Shown here: positions 1 to 6,475 of the stretch, piece by piece
Numbering within the stretch: position 1 is the stretch's first letter
Layout of the letters: each line of letters starts with the position of its first letter
Source: Chitinophagaceae bacterium
Lineage (GTDB): Bacteria; Bacteroidota; Bacteroidia; Chitinophagales; Chitinophagaceae
Reading direction: 5' to 3'
DNA length: 8,025 bases
Assembly (NCBI GenBank): GCA_947481355.1
Contig: CANKGM010000074.1
Coordinates: 1-8,025 of the forward strand
The notes under the pieces: model-generated
Databases searched by the model: none
The model's input: the letters and a program-made list of their open reading frames with translations, nothing else
Told to the model about the DNA's origin: nothing
Translations under genes and position numbers: made by a program

Positions 1-11
1 GCTGTTGACAT
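1..11 (-). CDS. Start of a probable further operon gene (cut by left edge)
   Basis: Only the first codons are visible: an ATG at 11-9 followed by codons reading Met-Ser-Thr-Ala up to the edge. It lies 37 bases after the stop of the subunit III gene, on the same strand and at a spacing typical of this block. No Shine-Dalgarno sequence precedes it, which is also true of its neighbours. In Bacteroidota the short subunit III gene is commonly followed by a second subunit III paralogue, so that is the best guess from context, but four codons cannot identify a product and the ATG could be chance. Confidence 0.35.
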
Positions 12-48
12 GTCGTTAACTTGTTTTAAGGTTTCAATTAAACTGAAC

Positions 49-627
49 TTATTTCATCCAGTTAAAAAATATAAATAAGTAGATCCATAATGCATCTACA
101 AAATGCCAATACGTTGCTGCAATTTCAAGTGGCACGCTACTGTAGTTCCTATTGGAAATACTAACTGCCCTAATTGCTATTACGATCAAAGTTATCACTC
201 CGCCTAGTACATGTAGTCCGTGAAGACCAGATATAGCTAGTAAAAATGAATAAGAAGCATTTGATCCTGCTCCTACTAATTTTATCTCTTGATCTCCAAA
301 CTGGATAAATCCAATAATTTGTAAAGCAAGAAATACAATTCCAAGCACTGCCGTTATCACTAACCATTTTCTATACCCTAACATATTTCGTTGCTTCAAC
401 GCTTTCAAAGAAAGCTGAATGGCAACACTACTAAAAAGAATCGCTGCAGTTGAATACCAAAAAATAACTGGTATGTCCAACATAAGCCAATTCGCTTGAC
501 TTCTTTTGACAATGAACGCGCTAGTTAATCCAGCGAACATCATCAAGATACTGCCAATTGCCACCCACAAAGTAAATTTATGTGGATGTATTTTTCTTTT
601 TTGATCACTCAACACGTCAATCATCAT
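49..627 (-). CDS. coxC: Cytochrome c oxidase subunit III, short five-helix form
   Basis: This is a 192-residue integral membrane protein of the heme-copper oxidase subunit III family, which packs against CoxA and helps stabilise the oxidase and its proton uptake. Five hydrophobic helices are visible at about residues 17-40, 53-77, 88-109, 124-151 and 168-190, the short form lacking the first two helices of the seven-helix mitochondrial protein. The signature GLHGLHV at 134-140 and the closing ATYWHFVDALWIYLF at 171-185 identify the family. The conserved Glu of the first helix appears to be replaced by Ile27. Two adjacent ATG codons (627 and 624) could start the protein; the first is used here. 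It begins directly after four in-frame TAA codons ending ctaB, with no Shine-Dalgarno site, so translation is probably coupled to ctaB. A second subunit III gene may follow at the left edge. Confidence 0.9.
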   Translation of the reverse strand: MMIDVLSDQKRKIHPHKFTLWVAIGSILMMFAGLTSAFIVKRSQANWLMLDIPVIFWYSTAAILFSSVAIQLSLKALKQRNMLGYRKWLVITAVLGIVFLALQIIGFIQFGDQEIKLVGAGSNASYSFLLAISGLHGLHVLGGVITLIVIAIRAVSISNRNYSSVPLEIAATYWHFVDALWIYLFIFFNWMK

Positions 628-636
628 TTATTATTA

Positions 637-1536
637 TTACCCGAGTTTATTAGCTAAAAGTGACAATAACACCACAGGAAGATAAATATAAGAACCGAAC
701 ATTACCCTACGAGCAGCTTTCACATCCATTTCTTTAAACAATCTTACACACTGCCAAAGCATAATTAAATTTGCAATGGCAATAATCACCATACTCACTA
801 TTCCACTCATTCCAAAAGCAAAAGGCAAATAACCTATAGGTATCAATAACACTGAATAGAGTATTGCTTGAACTGCGGCGTGTTTTGTTGGACCACCAGC
901 CGAGGGCAATAATCTAAATCCTGCCTTGGTGTAGTCTTCATGAGAAACCCAGGCTATGGCCCAAAAATGTGGAAACTGCCAAAAGAATTGGAGTGTAAAT
1001 AATATCCATCCCCCAATTGCTAAAGAATCATCACCTGCTGCCCAACCAATTAAACAAGGAAGTGCGCCTGGAATAGCCCCTACCAACACTGCAATAGAGT
1101 GAATTTTTTTTAATGGGGTATAAATGAACCCATATAAAAATAAACTGAATGCAGAAATACCAGCCGCTGTCCAGTTGAAATTTAATCCAATAATGAAAAT
1201 TCCGAACACAGCAGCCACTACAGAAAATGTAGCTGCTTCATCCATACTCATTCTGCCAGAAGCCAGAGGCCTTGATGCAGTACGTTTCATTATCGCATCG
1301 GTTTCCTTTTCTGCGATTTGGTTTATGGCATTTGCTGCTCCTGTTACAAGCATACCACCTACAAAAAGTAAAAGAACTGAAATGAAGTCAAATTTAATTC
1401 CAGGAACAAGGAGATAACAAACTACTGAAGAGAAAACAACTGTGAAGCTTAGTGTAAACTTCATTAGCTGGTAATAATCTTTTAGCTTATTAGGCCTTGA
1501 TGATGCTCCTTCCTGATTCGCTTCATTCATGTGCAT
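637..1536 (-). CDS. ctaB: Protoheme IX farnesyltransferase (heme O synthase)
   Basis: This 299-residue UbiA-family membrane prenyltransferase (CtaB/CyoE) adds a farnesyl group to protoheme to give heme O, the precursor of the heme A used by the adjacent oxidase. The first metal-diphosphate motif is N72-x3-E76-x3-D80, followed by KRTASRPL at 84-91. The second region carries YTPLKK at 139-144, GAIPGALPCLIGW at 153-165, the WQFPHFWAIAW stretch at 186-196 and D201-Y202. About nine hydrophobic helices span residues 28 to 296. The length is normal for the family. Met1 at 1536 or Met3 at 1530 could be the start; both leave the soluble N-terminal tail intact. It follows coxA by 43 bases. Heme A synthase (CtaA) is not in the window. 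Identification is firm; ctaB is the usual name next to cox genes, and cyoE is the synonym. Confidence 0.95.
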   Translation of the reverse strand: MHMNEANQEGASSRPNKLKDYYQLMKFTLSFTVVFSSVVCYLLVPGIKFDFISVLLLFVGGMLVTGAANAINQIAEKETDAIMKRTASRPLASGRMSMDEAATFSVVAAVFGIFIIGLNFNWTAAGISAFSLFLYGFIYTPLKKIHSIAVLVGAIPGALPCLIGWAAGDDSLAIGGWILFTLQFFWQFPHFWAIAWVSHEDYTKAGFRLLPSAGGPTKHAAVQAILYSVLLIPIGYLPFAFGMSGIVSMVIIAIANLIMLWQCVRLFKEMDVKAARRVMFGSYIYLPVVLLSLLANKLG

Positions 1537-1579
1537 CGTTTTATATTAACCTTCTCAATAATGAGATGGCGTATATCAA

Positions 1580-3397
1580 TTAGTGCTTAGACTCATCCGC
1601 ACCCACCGGTTCAACTTGTGGTATAAATTCTCTTCCATCTTTACCATAATCATATGCCCATCTATGTACTTCAGGAATTTCGCCAGGCCAGTTTCCATGT
1701 CCAGGTGTAATTGGTGTTGTCCACTCCAATGTATTTGAACCCCATGGATTTTGAGATTTAACTTTTCGACCTTTAAAAATAGAATAGAAGAAATTAAATA
1801 CAAATAAAAGTTGAACAGCAAATACAATCATGGCTACAGTACTTATGAATCTATTCATTCCTGCAAATTGATTGAATGATTGCCAGTTACTAAAATCTGT
1901 ATAACGACGTGGCAATCCTGCTAACCCTTGATAGTGCATTGGCCAGAATATTAGGTATGCTCCAACAAGTGTAACCCAGAAATGAATGTACGCCATAGTA
2001 TTGTTTAGATAGCGGCTATACATTTTAGGGAACCAATGATAAACACCTGCAAACATTCCGAAGAAGGAAGCAACACCCATTACAATATGGAAGTGTGCAA
2101 CAACAAAATAGGTATCATGCAAATGAATATCTAGGGTTGAATTACCAAGAAATATACCAGTCAATCCACCAGAGATAAATAAGCTTACAAATCCAATAGC
2201 AAAAAGCATTGCTGGTGTTAAACGAATATTACCTCTCCACAATGTCGTTAACCAGTTGAATACTTTAATAGCTGAAGGAACGGCGATCAGTAATGTTAAC
2301 AATACGAAGAATGCACCAAGGAATGGATTCAATCCTGTTACGAACATATGGTGAGCCCATACTAGGAATGCTAAGATTGTGATAGCAAACAAAGATCCTA
2401 CCATCGCCAAATATCCAAAAATTGGTTTTCTAGAATTCACAGACATGATTTCAGAAACCATTCCCATTGCAGGAAGAAGAATGATGTATACTTCAGGGTG
2501 ACCTAGGAACCAGAATAAGTGTTGGAATAGGATAGCACTTCCACCTTCATTCGGCAATATTTCACCTTTGACAACAATTTCAGAAAGGTAAAAACTAGTA
2601 CCCAAGTTGCGATCAAACAACAACAACACTGCTCCAGATAAAAGTACAGGGAAAGAAAGAACACCTAACACAGCAGTAAAAAATATCGCCCACATTGTAA
2701 GCGGCATTCTTGTCATGCTCATCCCCTTCGTTCGAAGATTTAGAATGGTAGAAATATAATTTAAGCCCCCCAAAAGTGAAGAGACAATAAACAATGCCAT
2801 AGAAATCAACCAAAAGTCCATACCCAATTTCGATCCTTCACTTGCCTGACCTAATGCACTCAATGGAGGATAGATTGTCCAACCGCCAGCTGCAGGACCA
2901 GTTTGTATGAAAAGAGAAGCAAACATAACAACACTTGCTAAAAAGAAAAACCAATAGCTAAGCATATTCAAGAAACCAGATGCCATATCACGAGCTCCAA
3001 TCTGAAGTGGAATGAGTAGGTTCGCAAACGTTCCACTCAATCCTGCTGTCAATACAAAGAACACCAATATCGTTCCATGCATAGTAACCAATGCATAATA
3101 GAATTCATTACTGATACGTCCACCCTTTGCCCAACGACCAAAGATATCTTCAAGAACTGGGAAACTCATATCAGGATAACCAAGCTGCAAACGGAACAAC
3201 ACTGAAAATAATCCTCCAATGATGGCCCAAATAATTCCTGTAATCAAGAATTGCTTTGCAATCATTTTATGATCTTGGCAAAAAATATACTTAGTCAGAA
3301 ACGACTCCTCATGATGATGGCCATGTTCAGCATGGTCGTCATGTGTGTGAACTGCTTCTCCTGCTGTATGTCCGTGTAAAATTGTTTCGCTACTCAT
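1580..3397 (-). CDS. coxA: Cytochrome c oxidase subunit I (aa3-type, A family)
   Basis: This 605-residue catalytic subunit reduces O2 to water and pumps protons across the inner membrane. Twelve hydrophobic helices run from about residue 48 to 541. All metal ligands are present: H107 and H437 for heme a, H435 for heme a3, and H300, H349 and H350 for CuB, with Y304 placed for the His-Tyr crosslink. E302 in GHPEVY and D137 with N126 and N144 mark an A1-type D channel, and K378 in IKVF marks the K channel. H427-D428 of the Mg site are kept. The N-terminal tail is unusually His-rich (nine His between residues 8 and 29), and a soluble tail of about 60 residues follows helix 12. It lies 26 bases after coxB and is the partner that receives electrons from CuA. 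There is no fusion to subunit III. The ATG at 3397 is preceded by an A-rich spacer without a Shine-Dalgarno site. Confidence 0.98.
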   Translation of the reverse strand: MSSETILHGHTAGEAVHTHDDHAEHGHHHEESFLTKYIFCQDHKMIAKQFLITGIIWAIIGGLFSVLFRLQLGYPDMSFPVLEDIFGRWAKGGRISNEFYYALVTMHGTILVFFVLTAGLSGTFANLLIPLQIGARDMASGFLNMLSYWFFFLASVVMFASLFIQTGPAAGGWTIYPPLSALGQASEGSKLGMDFWLISMALFIVSSLLGGLNYISTILNLRTKGMSMTRMPLTMWAIFFTAVLGVLSFPVLLSGAVLLLFDRNLGTSFYLSEIVVKGEILPNEGGSAILFQHLFWFLGHPEVYIILLPAMGMVSEIMSVNSRKPIFGYLAMVGSLFAITILAFLVWAHHMFVTGLNPFLGAFFVLLTLLIAVPSAIKVFNWLTTLWRGNIRLTPAMLFAIGFVSLFISGGLTGIFLGNSTLDIHLHDTYFVVAHFHIVMGVASFFGMFAGVYHWFPKMYSRYLNNTMAYIHFWVTLVGAYLIFWPMHYQGLAGLPRRYTDFSNWQSFNQFAGMNRFISTVAMIVFAVQLLFVFNFFYSIFKGRKVKSQNPWGSNTLEWTTPITPGHGNWPGEIPEVHRWAYDYGKDGREFIPQVEPVGADESKH

Positions 3398-3423
3398 TGT
3401 AATTCGTTTTTCTCGTTGATTCT

Positions 3424-4488
3424 TTAATTGAGTTTGGCAATAGGTTTATTTACTTCAGCTACTTTAGTAACCGTTGTGCTGTCTGATGTTGAGGCTACTG
3501 GATTTGCACTTTCTTGTACAGTTACATACTGTGGCTTCTTGGAAGCCATCCATGCATCATATTCTTCCTGAGTTTCAACAACTATCACACCACGCATTGA
3601 ATAGTGACCGCTTCCACACATTTGATCGCAAGAAATTTCATACACGAAATCTTTATTTCCTGTAATCTTTTTCATTTCTGTAGTTGTATACTTTGGAGTA
3701 AACCATAATGTTGTTGGAATACCAGGAACAGCATCCATTTTCAACCTAAAATGTACTAATCCTACATCATGAATTACATCCTGAGCATTTATAACCAAAT
3801 GAACTGGTTTGTTTACAACTAGATGCATTTCTGTTGCTTCGATATCATCATGACTAGCACCATCTTCCCAATCAACACCAAGCGCATTACCATTAGATGC
3901 ATCAGTAAGTCTATAATTTTTTCTTCCTAAAACTTTGTCTTTACCTGGATACCGGATCATCCAGTTGAATTGTTTACCAGTTATTTCAACAATTTGTGAA
4001 TCCTTTGGAGAATCACCAGTGATCTTAAACCAATAAAACATACCAAATCCCACCAATACAGTTAAAAATATAGCTGGTACAACTGTCCAAAGCAATTCTA
4101 ACTTATTATCGTGTGCAAAAAAGTATGCCTTTCTCTTTTCAGTATATTGATACTTATAGGCAAACCAAAAAAGTAATATTTGAGTGAGGAGAAATACCAC
4201 GCCAGTGACAGCGATAGTCAGCATAAGCATGAAATCTATTTTTTCTCCATGATCTGAAGCTGCGGGTTGAGCTAATAAGGTTTTACCATAATACATGCTA
4301 TTACACCACCAAGCTCCTATCAAGCCAAGCACTAAAAAAGCTATGAATAAAAAAGCATTGATACGGTTATTCTGCTTGAATGTTTTTTCTTCTCCCTTCA
4401 ACACAGAAACGTATTCGCTAGCTTTTGCGATTTGAAATGTAACCACAAACGCGAGAGCCAATATTGCTAAAATGAAATAACCCGACAT
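3424..4488 (-). CDS. coxB: Cytochrome c oxidase subunit II (CuA subunit)
   Basis: This 354-residue subunit accepts electrons at its binuclear CuA centre and passes them to heme a in CoxA. Four hydrophobic segments are seen (about 2-22, 42-62, 85-113, 131-155), two more than the usual hairpin; the last two match the normal pair. The periplasmic cupredoxin domain covers about 165-315. CuA ligands are H240, C287, C291, H295 and M298. The bridging position that is normally Glu is Gln289, and the position of the electron-entry Trp is Phe174, with Trp176 two residues on. The tail after residue 315 is Ser/Thr/Val-rich and probably disordered. No CXXCH motif follows, so this is an aa3-type rather than a caa3-type subunit II, and it needs an external heme donor, most simply ActE or ActA. 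The gene lies 51 bases after actF and 26 before coxA. Confidence 0.97.
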   Translation of the reverse strand: MSGYFILAILALAFVVTFQIAKASEYVSVLKGEEKTFKQNNRINAFLFIAFLVLGLIGAWWCNSMYYGKTLLAQPAASDHGEKIDFMLMLTIAVTGVVFLLTQILLFWFAYKYQYTEKRKAYFFAHDNKLELLWTVVPAIFLTVLVGFGMFYWFKITGDSPKDSQIVEITGKQFNWMIRYPGKDKVLGRKNYRLTDASNGNALGVDWEDGASHDDIEATEMHLVVNKPVHLVINAQDVIHDVGLVHFRLKMDAVPGIPTTLWFTPKYTTTEMKKITGNKDFVYEISCDQMCGSGHYSMRGVIVVETQEEYDAWMASKKPQYVTVQESANPVASTSDSTTVTKVAEVNKPIAKLN

Positions 4489-4500
4489 GTGCTTTCGTAT

Positions 4501-4518
4501 ATAATGTTAAATAATGTT
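4501..4518. repeat. Direct repeat of an 8-mer before coxB
   Basis: The 8-mer ATAATGTT occurs twice, at 4501-4508 and 4511-4518, in the 51-base spacer between actF and coxB, starting 12 bases upstream of the coxB start. The two copies are exact and two bases apart. Its position at the boundary between ACIII and oxidase genes is suggestive, but an AT-rich spacer can produce such a repeat by chance, and no Bacteroidota-type promoter (TTTG with TAnnTTTG) is seen next to it. Confidence 0.35.
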
Positions 4519-4539
4519 TTTTCTACTAGTATCAATTTC

Positions 4540-5760
4540 TTAGGTATGGTGAATTGTACTCTCCTTAATAAAAGGATGATACTTTGCAACCAATGGTTTT
4601 TTAGCTAACCCTCTTCCTACAAAGAACATGATAAGTCCTGCATAAAGAGCAAGTATTCCAAATTCAAACCACCCAAGTGTATAATGTTCATGTACTGTAC
4701 CAGGCATAACCATTTGGTAAAAATCAACCCAATGTCCTAATATGATGAGTACAGCCAAAAAGGTAACAGTAGTGAAATTTCTTTTAGAACCTCTTCTCAT
4801 TAACAATAAGAATGGTACTGCAAAGTTTGTAATCAAATTGAGGAAGAAAATACCTCTATAAACCCCTTGCATACGAGGTTTGAAATAAATAGTTTCTTCA
4901 GGAATGTTGGCATACCAAATCAACATAAACTGAGAATACCATAGATATGTCCAAAATACAGAGAAAGCAAACATGAATTTACCTATATCATGAAGATGTT
5001 CTTCTGTTACATATTCAAGGTAATCTTGATTCTTAAGGTAAATAACGTAGATGGCAACTAGTGACATGCCTGCAACAAATGAGCTGATTAATGTATACCA
5101 ACTGTACATAGTTGAAAACCAATGTGCATCAATACTCATTAACCATAACCAAGGAATTGTAGAACCTACAGTCAATGCAAAAAATACAATAAAAATAGAT
5201 GCCCAAACAGTGTTAGTCCAAATGAATTTTTTTGATTGCTCTTTATCCATTTTCTCATCTGCCTGTGATGAAAGTTTTCTCATCTTAGCACCAACCCAAG
5301 ACCACATGAAAAGTGATATAATTGTCCAGGTCAAGAAAAACGTTGGATTTAGGAATGGACTCTTGCCTTTCAAAATTGGATCATGTTCAACATGTTCCTT
5401 ATCTAACCAATGGTAAATACCGTGTTGATGACCAAAAATTATTCCGAGGAATACGAGCAAAGCCAACACACCAAAAACGGGGACTACACTTGAAATAGCT
5501 TCAGGTACTCTACGAAAAGCCATTTGCCAACCACCCATTGCGAGTGTTGTAGCACATATAAAGAACATGCTTGCATTTACTACCAGCAAAAAGAAAACAC
5601 TATTTTGTAAAAGCACAGCCCAAAATCTTGTTTGATTAAGCTCGTCTTTACTCGTCGCTAGAAAAATGAATCCCAACACTAGGGTCAATATACCTACGCC
5701 CAAAAGCGCGTTAGTCCATTTTTTATACCCTGCTGAAATCTCAAATTGTTGCTTACTCAT
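4540..5760 (-). CDS. actF: Alternative complex III membrane subunit ActF
   Basis: This 406-residue polytopic membrane protein matches ActF, one of the two NrfD/PsrC-like integral subunits of the quinol:cytochrome c oxidoreductase ACIII. About ten helices are visible (15-35, 50-72, 88-110, 138-157, 182-207, 215-242, 258-283, 300-321, 328-349, 363-382). Recognisable stretches are HDIGKFMFAFSVFW at 257-270 and SQFMLIWYANIPEET at 276-290, and LGHWVDFY at 341-348; the polar residues within these helices are the sort proposed to line proton paths in the family. A charged loop at 160-180 separates helices 4 and 5. It starts 22 bases after actE and ends 51 bases before coxB, so the change from ACIII to oxidase genes falls here. 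No separate actG-like gene lies between them. ActF is related to ActC but shorter, and has no cofactor motif, as expected. Confidence 0.93.
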   Translation of the reverse strand: MSKQQFEISAGYKKWTNALLGVGILTLVLGFIFLATSKDELNQTRFWAVLLQNSVFFLLVVNASMFFICATTLAMGGWQMAFRRVPEAISSVVPVFGVLALLVFLGIIFGHQHGIYHWLDKEHVEHDPILKGKSPFLNPTFFLTWTIISLFMWSWVGAKMRKLSSQADEKMDKEQSKKFIWTNTVWASIFIVFFALTVGSTIPWLWLMSIDAHWFSTMYSWYTLISSFVAGMSLVAIYVIYLKNQDYLEYVTEEHLHDIGKFMFAFSVFWTYLWYSQFMLIWYANIPEETIYFKPRMQGVYRGIFFLNLITNFAVPFLLLMRRGSKRNFTTVTFLAVLIILGHWVDFYQMVMPGTVHEHYTLGWFEFGILALYAGLIMFFVGRGLAKKPLVAKYHPFIKESTIHHT

Positions 5761-5782
5761 CCCTAATTATTTAATGCGTTGT

Positions 5783-6421
5783 TTATTTTATTACTGCTGC
5801 TGCAACAACCGTAGTGTCTGCATTACCAGCTGCCTTCAACTTTCCTTGCTTAATTTTTATATAGCTAATTACCATCCAACGTTGCTTTGCATTTAGTTGT
5901 GATGCATAACTACCCATCAAATTTTTACCATATGTAACTGAATAGAACATTTGTCCATCAGGCATTGATTCATATTTACTGTCACCAACTAATGCAGCAG
6001 GTTTTGCAGGGAATGGACCTTCGCCATCTTTCCATAATGGGCCATTACCATCCAATTTAGGACCATGACAAATTGCACAATTGATTAAGTATAATCTCTC
6101 TGTTTCTTTTAATTGATCAGGAGTCAAACTTGTAAATGGATTGGGCAGTTGCTTAGAAGCAACATAATTAGCTGTATCACCAATTTCATCTTTTTCAATG
6201 TGCACTGGATACTCATCGCCACGTTTAACTGTACCGGCCACTGGCCCTTGGCTTGTTCTACCATCGGCAAAAACAGGATTAGCAGAATACGTTTCATATG
6301 CCCGGCTATCAGCCATATCTGGCATGTATACTTTGCCACGTGTTCTTTTTACATCGCTGCAACCCACCACTGCCATAAGCAATGTTGCCAGTCCACAGAA
6401 AACGAATGTTAATCTTTTCAT
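5783..6421 (-). CDS. actE: Alternative complex III monoheme cytochrome c lipoprotein ActE
   Basis: This 212-residue protein is the ActE-type cytochrome c of ACIII, acting on the periplasmic face. A signal peptide of about 20 residues ends in a lipobox, VVGC at 18-21, so Cys21 should be lipidated and anchor it to the membrane. A single heme c motif, CAICH, lies at 115-119 inside a NCAICHG context typical of class I cytochromes. Met169 in GKNLMGSYA is the likely distal ligand; Met153 is an alternative. The segment between residues 25 and 100 is polar and lacks a second heme motif. The C-terminal tail after 190 is Ala/Val-rich. Its partners are ActA, ActB, ActC and ActF, and it is a candidate to hand electrons to CuA of the CoxB encoded downstream. 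The bases TAAAGAG sit directly before the ATG, too close to be a standard Shine-Dalgarno site. Confidence 0.93.
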   Translation of the reverse strand: MKRLTFVFCGLATLLMAVVGCSDVKRTRGKVYMPDMADSRAYETYSANPVFADGRTSQGPVAGTVKRGDEYPVHIEKDEIGDTANYVASKQLPNPFTSLTPDQLKETERLYLINCAICHGPKLDGNGPLWKDGEGPFPAKPAALVGDSKYESMPDGQMFYSVTYGKNLMGSYASQLNAKQRWMVISYIKIKQGKLKAAGNADTTVVAAAVIK

Positions 6422-6461
6422 CTCTTTAGTTGTTTTATAATCTCTCCTCTTCCCCTTTTCT

Positions 6462-6475
6462 CTTAATTAATTAAG
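6462..6475. repeat. Perfect 14-bp palindrome over the actD stop codon
   Basis: The bases CTTAATTAATTAAG form a perfect palindrome that contains the actD stop codon and the first bases of the actD-actE spacer. It adjoins a 24-base all-pyrimidine run on the plus strand (6441-6464), which becomes an all-purine run in the transcript. It could be an operator-like site or simply AT-rich spacer sequence; there is no loop and no T-run, so it is not a terminator. Confidence 0.35.

Noticed and set aside
7..14. 8-bp palindrome GACATGTC at the left edge
   Set aside because: It includes the start codon of the next gene, is short, and palindromes of this size are expected by chance.
1124..1417. Plus-strand open frame of 97 codons opposite ctaB
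   Set aside because: It is antisense to the conserved UbiA core and has no independent support.
1553..1566. Small hairpin (TCTCA, 4-base loop, TGAGA) in the coxA-ctaB spacer as a terminator
   Set aside because: The stem is only five pairs, AT-containing, and no T-run follows it on the minus strand; the next operon gene starts 17 bases later.
1576..1827. Open frame of 83 codons on the minus strand over the 3' end of coxA
   Set aside because: It lies in another frame inside the conserved coxA C-terminal region, and its product has no recognisable motif.
3424..4488. caa3-type oxidase (cytochrome c domain fused to CoxB)
   Set aside because: The C-terminal tail after the CuA domain is short and has no CXXCH motif.
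5051..5416. Plus-strand open frame of 121 codons opposite actF
   Set aside because: It is antisense to a well-conserved membrane protein gene, its product looks like no known family, and it has no start signal; it is a shadow frame.
6113..6440. Several overlapping plus- and minus-strand frames over actE
   Set aside because: They overlap the actE signal peptide and N-terminal region in other frames; only the ActE frame has a lipobox and a heme motif.
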